NCBI GenBank assembly: GCA_028285005.1
Contig: JANQQP010000006.1
Location: 30,110 to 94,109 of the forward strand
Direction: 5' to 3'
Origin: Dehalococcoidia bacterium
GTDB taxonomy: Bacteria > Chloroflexota > Dehalococcoidia > Lucifugimonadales > Lucifugimonadaceae
Length of the DNA: 64,000 bases
Part shown: positions 43,043 to 51,740 of the stretch, in pieces
How positions within the stretch are numbered: the first letter of the stretch is position 1
Layout: every line of letters begins with the position of its first letter
Notes under the pieces: generated by a model
What the model saw: only the letters and a program-made list of their open reading frames with translations
Database searches by the model: none
What the model was told of the DNA's origin: nothing
Position numbers and translations under genes: made by a program

Positions 43043-44139
43043 CCGACCCTACTGCGCACAAGTGGAATGACGTCTGCTGCGACGCGTTCTGCTTCTTCCA
43101 CGTGCGGGTAGCCAGACAGAATGAACTCGTCGATTCCCAGGTCCCAGTAGCAGACTAACTCGTCCGCAACCTGCGCTGGCGTGCCGACTATAGCGGTGCC
43201 GCAGTTCACCCGCACAGTGGAGATGCCGTTCCAAAGTCTCTCGGTGACCCTGTGCTGGTCTCGAGGCCGCGCCTGAATCGCAGCGCCGACCATGGCCGTG
43301 CCCCGCACCTGCGCAGACCTCTGCTCCTTGACCTGGGTCGCCGCATCGCTAATCAGGTCTTCGGCCGCCTCCCACGCTTCATCCTCGCTGTCTCGGACGA
43401 CCAGATGAGTGCGTAGACCAAACTCTGGAGTCCTGCCCTCTTCTTCGAATGCAGTGGTCGCTCGCTCCATCAGCGCGGCAATGTCCTCAACGGGCTGAAT
43501 CCACATAAGGAGGCAGTCAGCCTGTCGTCCGGCCAGTGACAGTGCATTGGGCGACGCGCCACCGAGATACCAGCGTGGGCCGCCGCCAGCAGGTCCCGGC
43601 GAGACCATGGCACCGTCCAGTTTCACGACTTCACCATCGAACTGAACAGGCTCACCTGGAGATGACCAGAGCTTCTTGCAGGCGCCGATGAACTCGTCGG
43701 CGAACGTGTAACGCTGATCATGACTTGACGTCACGCCGAGCCGTTCGAAGTCTCCCTGGATACCGCCAGGGACGACGTTGATGTCGATGCGCCCGCCCGA
43801 GATGTTGCTGAGCGCTGCGGCCATCTGGGCGAAGAGTCCCGGCGACACGAAACCCGGCCGCACAGCAATCAGGAACCGGATCCGTGAAGTGACAGCAGCC
43901 AGCGCCGTAGCAGTCGTCCAGGTCTCGGCAAGCGGCTGGTTCTCACTGAACAGGCCGTTGGCGAACCTGGTTGGGATGAGCTGCGAGTGAAACCCGGCGC
44001 TCTCCGCAGTCTGGACCACCTGCTTCAAGTAATCGAACGTGGGAGGTCTCTCCGCCTCAAGCGTGCCAATGCGCTGGCCATCTCCGTCTATCGGGATGAA
44101 CCAGTCGAATTTCGGCTCAGGGCGGGATTGGGCGACCAT
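43039..44139 (-). CDS. LLM-class flavin-dependent monooxygenase (alkanesulfonate monooxygenase-like)
   Basis: A 366-residue luciferase-like TIM-barrel monooxygenase. FDWFIPIDGDGQRIGT starts the barrel. FHSQLIPTRFA, TSRIRFLIAVRPGFVSPGLFAQMAAALSNISGGRIDINVVPGG and the later PRWYLGGASPNALSLAGRQAD agree with the SsuD group. SsuD-type enzymes use reduced FMN and oxygen to split C-S bonds of alkanesulfonates, while other members act on nitrogen or ring compounds. The SBP-like gene ends one base before the ATG, so both are translated together. No SsuB/SsuC transporter and no adjacent flavin reductase are present; one reductase is at 6862. Confidence 0.9.
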   Translation of the reverse strand: MVAQSRPEPKFDWFIPIDGDGQRIGTLEAERPPTFDYLKQVVQTAESAGFHSQLIPTRFANGLFSENQPLAETWTTATALAAVTSRIRFLIAVRPGFVSPGLFAQMAAALSNISGGRIDINVVPGGIQGDFERLGVTSSHDQRYTFADEFIGACKKLWSSPGEPVQFDGEVVKLDGAMVSPGPAGGGPRWYLGGASPNALSLAGRQADCLLMWIQPVEDIAALMERATTAFEEEGRTPEFGLRTHLVVRDSEDEAWEAAEDLISDAATQVKEQRSAQVRGTAMVGAAIQARPRDQHRVTERLWNGISTVRVNCGTAIVGTPAQVADELVCYWDLGIDEFILSGYPHVEEAERVAADVIPLVRSRVG

Positions 44140-44140
44140 G

Positions 44141-45109
44141 TCAGCTGCCCGGGGGCGGCACTACAACTTCGCTGTAGTCGTGGCGCTTAGCGACCATGTT
44201 CGAATGAGCGAAGACGTCGAGGGCGCTCTCGTACAGGTCTGGTTCGATCGTGATGTCACCGCTCCAGGTCCCGAGCTTCTGGTAGTAGTCGACCGCCGCT
44301 GCAGTGGCCTCGACCGCAATGTCAGGGAAGAAGCTCTCCTCGGCCTTTGCGACCTCCATCGGATCGGCGGTGTTGACCCAGTTGCGGGAGGCTCGGTAGG
44401 CGTTCGTGAAGCGTTTCGCCGTGTCAGTGTCGAGCCAGTCCCAGCGGCAGACAAGGCTGCTGAAAGCGGTTGGGCCGACCGCTTCACCGACGGATGCAAC
44501 AATGTGGCCCTGACCGAGGTGTTCAAGCTGCTGCGGGAACGCTCCCTGCTCGTGGAAATAGTCGCCTTGTCCGCCTTGCCACTGACCCATCATCTCGTCT
44601 CCGCCAGGCGAGTCGATGTCGTCGAGGTCGCCGAGGTCGACGCCTTGCCTGTGTAGCCCGTAACGAAGCATCGCCTCCGGCTGGCCGCCATGGACATGCA
44701 GGAATTTCTTCCCGTGCAGCTTCGACCAACTGAAGTCTGAGTCGGGTTCTCGGGCTGCGATGATGAAGCCGTCGTAGCGGTTGATCTGTGCAAACTGGGC
44801 GACGATCGGCTTTTCCCCTTTGTCGAGCTGTCCCCAACTCGCGGAAACGGCCGCCTGGCCGACGTCCATACGACCCTCGGCTACCTCGGAACCTGTGGCC
44901 TGCCCGGCGCCGGCCGGCGTGTAAGTACCTTCCAGTCCCTCTTTTTCGAGAAAGCCACCTGCTATACAGGAAATCAGCGGGCTGTAGAACGCCGAGTGGC
45001 GGGAGGCCATCAGGTTGATCTGATCCAAGGTCAGGCTCCAGGTTGTGTTGATGTCGAGTAGTGCGAGTGGAGAACGGGATTGTACCGCGGTGTCATCGAT
45101 CGTCGGCAA
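44141..45109 (-). CDS. NMT1/SsuA-like periplasmic-binding-fold protein without signal peptide
   Basis: A 322-residue type 2 binding-protein fold. LDQINLMASRHSAFYSPLISCIAGGFLEKEGL and GSEVAEGRMDVGQAAVSASW are similar to NMT1/THI5-like and SsuA/TauA solute-binding proteins. The N-terminus has no hydrophobic signal or lipobox, starting TTG-PTIDDTAVQSRSPLALLDINTTW, so the product is probably cytoplasmic. The Cys-rich motif of yeast-type THI5 thiamine-precursor enzymes is absent. It forms a two-gene unit with the luciferase-like monooxygenase one base downstream. It could bind or deliver the substrate of that enzyme, or be an enzyme itself. Confidence 0.77.
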   Translation of the reverse strand: MPTIDDTAVQSRSPLALLDINTTWSLTLDQINLMASRHSAFYSPLISCIAGGFLEKEGLEGTYTPAGAGQATGSEVAEGRMDVGQAAVSASWGQLDKGEKPIVAQFAQINRYDGFIIAAREPDSDFSWSKLHGKKFLHVHGGQPEAMLRYGLHRQGVDLGDLDDIDSPGGDEMMGQWQGGQGDYFHEQGAFPQQLEHLGQGHIVASVGEAVGPTAFSSLVCRWDWLDTDTAKRFTNAYRASRNWVNTADPMEVAKAEESFFPDIAVEATAAAVDYYQKLGTWSGDITIEPDLYESALDVFAHSNMVAKRHDYSEVVVPPPGS

Positions 45110-45292
45110 ACATAAGCGGGCGGGCTGCTGACTCCTCTGATTCTGCGGGTCAGCACAATTTATCCAGTTATATGGTGACTGCTATTCTCCGAGCAGGTAT
45201 CCGTTCGACTTATGGGACGAGCGCTCCCTGTGGAGTAGCTTTATCGCTGCAGCGCTTGCTTCTGTCACCTCCGAATCCGAGACAAATAACAC

Positions 45293-46222
45293 ATGAAATC
45301 TGTGGTTACTGGCGGCGCGGGATTTATCGGCTCACATCTTGTGGATCGGCTCGTTGACGCCGGGGACGACGTCCTGGTCATCGACGATCTGTCTTCCGGC
45401 AAGGAGATCAATGTTCCATCTGGTGCGCGGTTAGAAGAGATGGACATTGGCGACGATCGATTGGGATCGGTTCTGGACTCTTTCGGTCCAGCTCGGGTCT
45501 TTCACGCTGCGGCGCAAATCAGCGTTTCAGTGTCGGCTCGGGAACCCATGACCGATGCGAAGACAAACGTCATCGGAACGCTGAACGTGTTGGAAGCGAT
45601 TCGGAACGCGTCCGGAGAGCAGGCGAAGTTCGTATTCGTCTCGACCGGTGGAGCGATGTACGGAGAGCCTGAGCAGCTGCCCGCGGCTGAAGCACTTCCC
45701 GCATCTCCCGGATCGCCGTACGGGGCATCCAAGCACACGGTCGAGATCTACTTGCCTGTTTACGAACGATTGTTTGGCCTCAACCACACCACGTTGCGAT
45801 TGGCGAACGTCTACGGGCCTCGCCAGGACCCGCACGGCGAGGCCGGAGTGGTAGCCATATTCTCACGAGCGATGCTCGCTGGAAGAGATGTGACGATCTT
45901 TGGCGATGGCAAGGACGAGCGGGACTACGTGTACGTGGGCGACGTCGTAGAAGCTCTTGTGCTGGCCGCTGAGTCCAACGAGGGCGGCCCTTACAACGTC
46001 GGTACTGGGATTGGCACGAATGTGAACGACCTGTTCGGAGTTCTCGCAGAGCTGTGTGACTACGGGCAGCCCGCGATCTACGGACCGCCGCGAGCAGGTG
46101 ACATCGGCAAGATCAGCCTCGATAGCGCGTTGCTCAGTCGGGACATGGGGTGGAGACCCGAAACCGGCCTCGTGGACGGTCTCGCGACCACTGTGTCGTG
46201 GTTCCGGGCCAATCCAGACTGA
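45293..46222 (+). CDS. NAD-dependent epimerase/dehydratase (UDP-glucose 4-epimerase-like)
   Basis: A 309-residue extended SDR. VVTGGAGFIGSHLVDRL binds NAD. VIDDLSSGKEINV is the UDP-sugar epimerase pattern, SVSAREPMTDAKTNVIGTLNVLEA follows, and the catalytic pair is in YGASKHTVE with Ser/Thr in VSTGGAMYGEP. NVYGPRQDPHGEAGVVAIFSRAML and GDGKDERDYVYVGDVV complete the sugar-nucleotide site. It probably interconverts UDP-glucose and UDP-galactose or a similar pair for surface glycans. No other glycan gene is adjacent. It is divergent from the binding-protein gene and convergent with the receiver gene. Confidence 0.91.
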   Translation: MKSVVTGGAGFIGSHLVDRLVDAGDDVLVIDDLSSGKEINVPSGARLEEMDIGDDRLGSVLDSFGPARVFHAAAQISVSVSAREPMTDAKTNVIGTLNVLEAIRNASGEQAKFVFVSTGGAMYGEPEQLPAAEALPASPGSPYGASKHTVEIYLPVYERLFGLNHTTLRLANVYGPRQDPHGEAGVVAIFSRAMLAGRDVTIFGDGKDERDYVYVGDVVEALVLAAESNEGGPYNVGTGIGTNVNDLFGVLAELCDYGQPAIYGPPRAGDIGKISLDSALLSRDMGWRPETGLVDGLATTVSWFRANPD

Positions 46223-46226
46223 ACGT

Positions 46227-46610
46227 TTAGGCAGGCTCGGCAGCCGATAGAGCCCATCTGAGCCGTTCGAGCAGAGTCGCCGCAGACCAGGGCTTCGTCA
46301 CATAGTCGTGCGCACCCATCTTCCTGGCTCTTGCCAGGTCTTCGTCGCCTCGAAGAGCAGATGAGATGATCACCGGTATGTGCTTTGTGTCGTCTTGTTC
46401 CTTTAGCTGCGCGAGAGTGTCCCAGCCATCGATGCCGGGCATCATCAGGTCGAGGATGATGGCATCCGGTTGACTGTCCTCAATCCACTGCATCACGCCA
46501 GATCCGTCGCTGGCTTCGACGACGCCGTATCCGGCTGCCTCCAGCGTCGCTACCAGCAGCATCCGTATCTCGTCAGTGTCATCCACAACCAGTATCGTTT
46601 CCATGTGCAC
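46227..46610 (-). CDS. Stand-alone response regulator (receiver only)
   Basis: A 127-residue CheY-like protein. ETILVVDDTDEIRMLL, the phospho-Asp in AIILDLMMPGIDG (about residue 54), VIISSAL as the switch and DYVTKPWS with the conserved Lys are all present. It ends shortly after the fold with LERLRWALSA, so it has no output domain. It is the last gene of the kinase-receiver-receiver unit, 17 bases after the other receiver. A second Met (MHMET) gives a two-residue uncertainty of start. Confidence 0.94.
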   Translation of the reverse strand: MHMETILVVDDTDEIRMLLVATLEAAGYGVVEASDGSGVMQWIEDSQPDAIILDLMMPGIDGWDTLAQLKEQDDTKHIPVIISSALRGDEDLARARKMGAHDYVTKPWSAATLLERLRWALSAAEPA

Positions 46611-46627
46611 CGCTCAATCCCAGTCCG

Positions 46628-47005
46628 CTACTCACCCCATTTGCTTGCCAACGCCCAGTCGATTCTGGTCGCCAGGTCATGCGCTGACCACGGCTTGGGT
46701 ATGAAGCCGTGTGCACCGAGCTCGTGCGCCATTGCCATATCTTCTCTGTTCTGACTTGCTGTGATGACAATCACAGGTATGTCCTGGTATCCGTCCATGC
46801 CTTTGAGAGTCTCGAGCACCTTGAAGCCGTCCATCTTCGGCATGTGAAGGTCCAGCAGTATCACGTCTGGCCGTTCTTCCTTGACCCAGAACATGAGGTC
46901 GTCGCCATCAGAGGCTTCGATCACAAGATGACCTTGCTGCTGCAGAATGTTTGTGAGCAGCAACCGCATCTCCGGATTGTCGTCAGCCATCAGCACTGTG
47001 GCCAT
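46628..47005 (-). CDS. Stand-alone response regulator (receiver only)
   Basis: A 125-residue receiver, TVLMADDNPEMRLLLTNIL, with the phospho-Asp in VILLDLHMPKMDG, the Thr switch in VIVITASQ and the Lys in FIPKPWSAHDLATRIDWALAS. It is about the same length as the receiver following it and shares the KPWS...R-x-x-W-A end, so the two are recent or functionally constrained paralogues. It lies 40 bases after the histidine kinase gene. Confidence 0.94.
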   Translation of the reverse strand: MATVLMADDNPEMRLLLTNILQQQGHLVIEASDGDDLMFWVKEERPDVILLDLHMPKMDGFKVLETLKGMDGYQDIPVIVITASQNREDMAMAHELGAHGFIPKPWSAHDLATRIDWALASKWGE

Positions 47006-47045
47006 TCATCAGGTCTCCAGGTCGGTAAAGGGAACACTCTGAACC

Positions 47046-49367
47046 CTAGGCCGCGTCCTCACTCTTGCCGCTGCTCGCGCCACTGTTCGAGTCGCTGTCC
47101 GCTGGCGGCACTCCCTGATCATCCTCAGTGATCACTCCCGGCATCCGGACCGTTATGGTCGTGCCCTGCCCCAAATCGGACTCCAGCACCAGGGTCCCAC
47201 CGTGCATTTCGACAATGGACCGGGTTATCACCAGTCCGAGGCCAGTGCCCTTTTCCTTCTGGGCCTCCTCATTCGAGGACCTGAAGAAGGGTGTGAATAG
47301 CTTCTCCTGATCCTCCTTGGTGATTCCCAGGCCCTGGTCCGCGACGACCACTACCAGCTCGTTCTCCTCAATGCGCGATGAGATGACGACTTCAGATTCC
47401 GCCGGCGAGTATTTGCAGGCGTTCGTAACGAGGTTAGTAACCACCTGGCTTAGTCGGGCCCTGTCAGCCCTCACCAATGTGCCCTGGAGATCGAAGTCCC
47501 GGATGAGGACCTGTTCTTTCTCACTGGCAATTGCGTCGAGACCGGCAAGTGTCTCGTTGAGAATCTCTTCCGGATCGGTCGACTCGAGATTGACTGCGAG
47601 GCGGCCTGATTCGATGCGGCTTACGTCAACCAGGTCACTGACAAGTAGATCGAGATGGCGACCATTCCGTTCGACCATTCGGAGTTGCTCCATCTGCTGG
47701 TCGCTGAGGTTGCCATCGATGTTCATACCGAGCAATTCGGCGAAACCGACCATGATTGCCAGAGGGGTCTTGAGCTCGTGACTCACTGCGGAGAGGAATG
47801 TGTTCTTCGCCTCGTTCGCTCTTTGCAGTTCCTTGTTCTGCTGCTCAACTTCCTGCTGGGTTTCTTGCAGATGGGTACGGGCGGCCCTCAGTTGATTGTT
47901 CTGTGACTCGAGCTTGTCAAGCAGACGTTTCTGTTCCGCTTCTACCCGACTTCGGATTATCACGTTCGCAAGGTGAACTCCGGTGCTCTGCAGAAGTTGC
48001 GATGTGTACTCCGGCTCCGGAAGGCGACGAGAGCTTGCGATAGCCATCCAACCGATGGGCTCACCTTCGGTCATAAGCGTGATCATTGCGACCGCCTTGA
48101 AGCCTTCCGATGCGAACAGTGAAAACGGGTAGGCTCCCTCTCCAATCTCGATCGTTTCGAGGTCCCAGTAGCGGACTTCGTCATCCAGGTAGGTAAGGTC
48201 AGGGTCCCATTCGAACGAAGTGCCCTCCTCCATCGCAGCAGCCCGCTGTCCAAATACCTTCTTGACGACCAGGTCGTTCCCGCCCTGCTGCGTCTCCGCA
48301 ACCAGTCCGAGGTCGCAGTTGAGTAACGCCTCAATCTGGGTGCCCGTGACATCGAACATCGTAGAGATCCCCGAACTCATCGAGAGCGCACGGGCCACTT
48401 CGCTTTGAGCCCTCCGAAGCTGGGCCTCACGATTACTTCCATCGAATAGCCAGGCGGCGCGCAGGTGAGGTGCAATCTGCTGAGCCGCGGCGGTTATGAG
48501 GTCCTCAGCGGATTCGTCATAAGCGTTTTCGTTGTAACTGCAGAGAGCTATATAGCCGGTGACGCTGTCCCGGGTCTTGAGAGGAATCCGCAAAACCGAG
48601 CGAAACCCGGCGTCCCGCCACAGTTCAAGCTTTTCGGTTGGCAGAGTGTGCCTGGGCTTCTGGGACCCAGATCGATCCGCGTCGATGTTCTCTTGCCAGG
48701 CATCGTTGATCTCGAACACATTGCCGACTTCGAAGCCGGGAACCTCGACTCCCACAACGTGCTTGATCTCGATCTCGCTGGCGTTCTCATCAATCTCAAC
48801 GAATGAGATGCGGTCAGCCTGTAGCCATTCGGCGACCGCGGATGTGGCGACTCGATACACGTCGGGCGTCGAGTGGGCGTCTGCAAGACTTATGCCGAGT
48901 TTGACCAGCCTCTCTCGGTCCCTGGCAAGCATTTCGCTCTTAGCGGTGTAAGAGTCGCTCAGCTTCACCTGAACGATGAGTTTTCTTCGGAGATCGCTTG
49001 CTCTGCCTGCAACTGCAGCCATCGTCATGAGTGAGATCAGTGCGGCAGGCCGACCCTCAAACGCCAGGTAGGTCCAACCAACTCCCTGTGCCAATACGCT
49101 GAGCACCGCCAGCAACGGGATGAAGCCGGCGGCGATGATTAACCCACCTTTGGCGCCAAGCCACGAGGCGATCACAACGATGGGGATGATCGAAAAGAAC
49201 TGGGCGGCAGCGCCGGGTAACGCTGACATCGGGAAGAACGCAGCAGCATAGACAGCGACAAGTAACGCCGACCACACTACCCTGTTGTTCAGAAACTGGC
49301 GCCGCCGGTGGTTGGAGACGCCTTCGTCGGCAGATTCATCTGGCGCGCCAGCATGCCGCAATGCCAA
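47046..49367 (-). CDS. Membrane sensor histidine kinase with GAF domains
   Basis: A 773-residue kinase. The N-terminal block of about four spans (about 28-115) resembles an integral membrane sensor. Two GAF domains follow (about 150-300 and 315-475), then a Gln/Glu-rich coiled coil (about 480-520). HisKA has the phospho-acceptor His at residue 530 in SAVSHELKTPLAIM, and HATPase_c has TNLVTNACKYS, VADQGLGITKED and GTGLGLVI. Both GAF domains show insertions, and the sensed signal is unknown. The start of the track ORF is used; an alternative near residue 20 would not lose a domain. It is followed by two receivers, its likely phosphate acceptors. Confidence 0.92.
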   Translation of the reverse strand: MALRHAGAPDESADEGVSNHRRRQFLNNRVVWSALLVAVYAAAFFPMSALPGAAAQFFSIIPIVVIASWLGAKGGLIIAAGFIPLLAVLSVLAQGVGWTYLAFEGRPAALISLMTMAAVAGRASDLRRKLIVQVKLSDSYTAKSEMLARDRERLVKLGISLADAHSTPDVYRVATSAVAEWLQADRISFVEIDENASEIEIKHVVGVEVPGFEVGNVFEINDAWQENIDADRSGSQKPRHTLPTEKLELWRDAGFRSVLRIPLKTRDSVTGYIALCSYNENAYDESAEDLITAAAQQIAPHLRAAWLFDGSNREAQLRRAQSEVARALSMSSGISTMFDVTGTQIEALLNCDLGLVAETQQGGNDLVVKKVFGQRAAAMEEGTSFEWDPDLTYLDDEVRYWDLETIEIGEGAYPFSLFASEGFKAVAMITLMTEGEPIGWMAIASSRRLPEPEYTSQLLQSTGVHLANVIIRSRVEAEQKRLLDKLESQNNQLRAARTHLQETQQEVEQQNKELQRANEAKNTFLSAVSHELKTPLAIMVGFAELLGMNIDGNLSDQQMEQLRMVERNGRHLDLLVSDLVDVSRIESGRLAVNLESTDPEEILNETLAGLDAIASEKEQVLIRDFDLQGTLVRADRARLSQVVTNLVTNACKYSPAESEVVISSRIEENELVVVVADQGLGITKEDQEKLFTPFFRSSNEEAQKEKGTGLGLVITRSIVEMHGGTLVLESDLGQGTTITVRMPGVITEDDQGVPPADSDSNSGASSGKSEDAA

Positions 49368-49564
49368 GTGACGGTCCCTCCTGAGAGAGATGCATTGCGG
49401 GGTGCGAAAGCGGCGGGTACAAACACGATACAGCCGCTCAGTTCAACTGACGTAGGTGTATATACGGAATCGTACTGGAACTGGCCGACGCCACCCAGAC
49501 TCAACGAGCTAAGCCAGATCGCTCAGCACGGAGTTCTGCGGGTCTGCGACACGCGCCGGACGTC

Positions 49565-51274
49565 TTGCTCTTGAAGAGACTGCTCTTAATCTCCCCTGGC
49601 TATCTGCTCGCGGCCCTGTTCGTGCTGACGTTTGCGGCATGTAGCAGCAACCAGCAGCCAACGCCGACGGTTCCAGCTACGCCTGTGGTGGCCACGCCGA
49701 CATCAGCACCTGCGACCGCAACGCCCCGGCCAACTGCGACGGCAACCGTGCCACCAACGGGTGGTCTGGTCACTGGCGGCATCGCACGGTTCGCCATTAG
49801 AGAGGCTCCTCCTCACCAGGACGTGCACCAGTCAGTCTCCAACGTCCTGGCGACCTGGGGCGCGGGCAATGCGTACAGCCGTCTTTTCAGGTTCCAGCGC
49901 GGTCCAAACGTCCCGGTCCCTTCTCGGATTCCGGAGTGTGATCTCTGCACCTCATGGAAGCAGACGGGGCCACTCGAGTTCGAGTTCGAGATTCGAGATG
50001 ACGCATTCTGGCCGGAAACATCTCCGATGGCCGGGCGCGGTGTCACTGCGCAGGACATTGTGTTCAGCTACCGCAGGCAGATGACGGAAGACTGGCCAAA
50101 TGCCGATTTGCTTCGCAACTTAGTTGAGATCACTGCTGTCCAAGATGATCTTTTACGGATTCGGCTTGCGTCTACGGATGCAGAGTTCTTCGAGAAACTT
50201 GCGGATGGCCGGTCAGTAGTGGTTGCGCCGGAAGCGGTGGCGATCAACGGAGATCTTATTACCGGACCAACTTTCGGGAGCGGGCCCTGGATTCTTGAAG
50301 AGGTGTCCTCAGAAGGCGCTACGTTCGAGGCGAACCGGAGCTACTACGGCACTGGGCCGCACCTTGATGGACTGACTGTGCAGTTCATTCCACAGGCATC
50401 GACAAGGGCAACCGGTGTCAGAGCGGATATTCTCGATTTCGCTGAGACTACGCCAGATGAGATCGATGCGGCGCTGGAGCGCTTTCCAACGCTTCAAACC
50501 ATCTCCCTGGAAATGCCGGGCACGGGAGTTGAAGTGGCTTTGAACACGGCGCATCCGCTGCTCGGAAGCCTCGAGATGAGACAGGCGATGCTGCTGGCGT
50601 GGGACCTGGAAGAGGCGATGCCAGCAATCTGGGGTGAAAACGCCTTCGCGGCTGTGGGTATGAACGTGCCCGAACCCACCTGGTCCGCCGATTTCGGGTC
50701 CCGATATGGCGCCAAATTCGGTGACCCGGCCGAGGCCCGACGACTGTTTTCAGACGCCGGTCCAATTGCTGAAACTCCTCTGACGATCACGGTCGGCGAA
50801 TTTGGAGAGTCGGTGGCGGAAGACCTCTACATCGCCACTGCCGAATCACTGGCTACGGCATTGGGCGATGCTGGTCTGCAGGTCACGGTTAATCCGGTGA
50901 CCACAAGAGAGTTCGCAGACGACGCGTGGCTACGTGGCGAGTTCGAGATACTCGTCGGCTCGCCACCGCCGATCTCCAGTTTGAGCGGGCAGCTACTCGG
51001 CATCTACCACTCGTCTGGCCCGTGGAATACAACCGGGTTTGCCAACGAAAGCCTGGATGAGTTGATCGAGGCCCAGGCCACCGAGCTCGACCGGAGAAAG
51101 CGAGGTGAACTGCTGCTAGAGATACAGGACGAGATCATGGCGGAGTCGCAACGGTTCTATCCGGCGATCGGCATTGAGAACTGGCTGTGGCGCCCAAGGG
51201 TGCAGGACTTCGTTCCGGACACATCGGGGGCCAGCGGGGATTTCCTGACTAGAATCTGGCTGGGACCTGAGTAA
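49565..51274 (+). CDS. ABC transporter substrate-binding lipoprotein, SBP family 5 (peptide/nickel type)
   Basis: A 569-residue exported binding protein. LLAALFVLTFAAC is a lipobox signal, then a long Thr/Pro/Ala linker (about 25-65) of a kind common on Chloroflexota surface proteins. The SBP_bac_5 fold follows: LEFEFEIRDDAFWPETSPMAGRGVTAQDIVFSYRRQM, FGSGPWILEEVSSEGATFEANRSYYG and a C-terminal NTTGFANESLDELIEAQATE. The family binds oligopeptides, nickel or other small solutes for an ABC importer. No permease or ATPase gene is adjacent, so it must work with an unlinked transporter. The start is a TTG shortly after the divergent kinase gene. Confidence 0.9.
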   Translation: MLLKRLLLISPGYLLAALFVLTFAACSSNQQPTPTVPATPVVATPTSAPATATPRPTATATVPPTGGLVTGGIARFAIREAPPHQDVHQSVSNVLATWGAGNAYSRLFRFQRGPNVPVPSRIPECDLCTSWKQTGPLEFEFEIRDDAFWPETSPMAGRGVTAQDIVFSYRRQMTEDWPNADLLRNLVEITAVQDDLLRIRLASTDAEFFEKLADGRSVVVAPEAVAINGDLITGPTFGSGPWILEEVSSEGATFEANRSYYGTGPHLDGLTVQFIPQASTRATGVRADILDFAETTPDEIDAALERFPTLQTISLEMPGTGVEVALNTAHPLLGSLEMRQAMLLAWDLEEAMPAIWGENAFAAVGMNVPEPTWSADFGSRYGAKFGDPAEARRLFSDAGPIAETPLTITVGEFGESVAEDLYIATAESLATALGDAGLQVTVNPVTTREFADDAWLRGEFEILVGSPPPISSLSGQLLGIYHSSGPWNTTGFANESLDELIEAQATELDRRKRGELLLEIQDEIMAESQRFYPAIGIENWLWRPRVQDFVPDTSGASGDFLTRIWLGPE

Positions 51275-51284
51275 CGGAGTCCCG

Positions 51285-51740
51285 CTAGGCCCGATCTTGC
51301 AGTGCGTCTTCCAGTGCGGTCCACGAGAGGAGGGCGCACTTGATGCGAACGGGAAAGCGCTTCACACCTTCGAGCGCCAGGATATCGCCCAGTTCGTCCT
51401 GCTCCTCTTCGGTGAGCTCATCGCCTCGCATCATCCGTCTGACCAGTGTGACGATCTCCATCGCCTCTTCCGTGCTCTTGCCATCGAGCATTTCGGCGAG
51501 CAGAGATGCTGACGACTGGCTGATCGCGCAGCCCTGGCCGGATACGCTCACACCGTCGACGGAATCACCCTCGATATCGAGTTGTATGTGAACTTCATCT
51601 CCGCAGAACGGGTTGTTCGCCTCAACGTCGATATCCGGCGAGTCAAGCGGGTCCGTGTGACGCGGGTTGCGGTAGTGGTCCAGGATGATGCTCTCGTAGA
51701 GCTCATCGAGGTCCCCAAGGCCTGACGTTCCGCCCATCAT
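51285..51740 (-). CDS. sufU: SufU-type iron-sulfur scaffold / sulfurtransferase
   Basis: A 151-residue SufU/NifU-N-like protein. DELYESIILDHYRNPRH opens the fold. The zinc-ligand Cys residues lie in NNPFCGDEVHI, GQGCAISQSSASLLAEML and RIKCALLSW, and Asp supplies the fourth. SufU accepts sulfur from SufS and passes it to SufB. It overlaps sufS by four bases and ends the operon. Confidence 0.95.
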   Translation of the reverse strand: MMGGTSGLGDLDELYESIILDHYRNPRHTDPLDSPDIDVEANNPFCGDEVHIQLDIEGDSVDGVSVSGQGCAISQSSASLLAEMLDGKSTEEAMEIVTLVRRMMRGDELTEEEQDELGDILALEGVKRFPVRIKCALLSWTALEDALQDRA

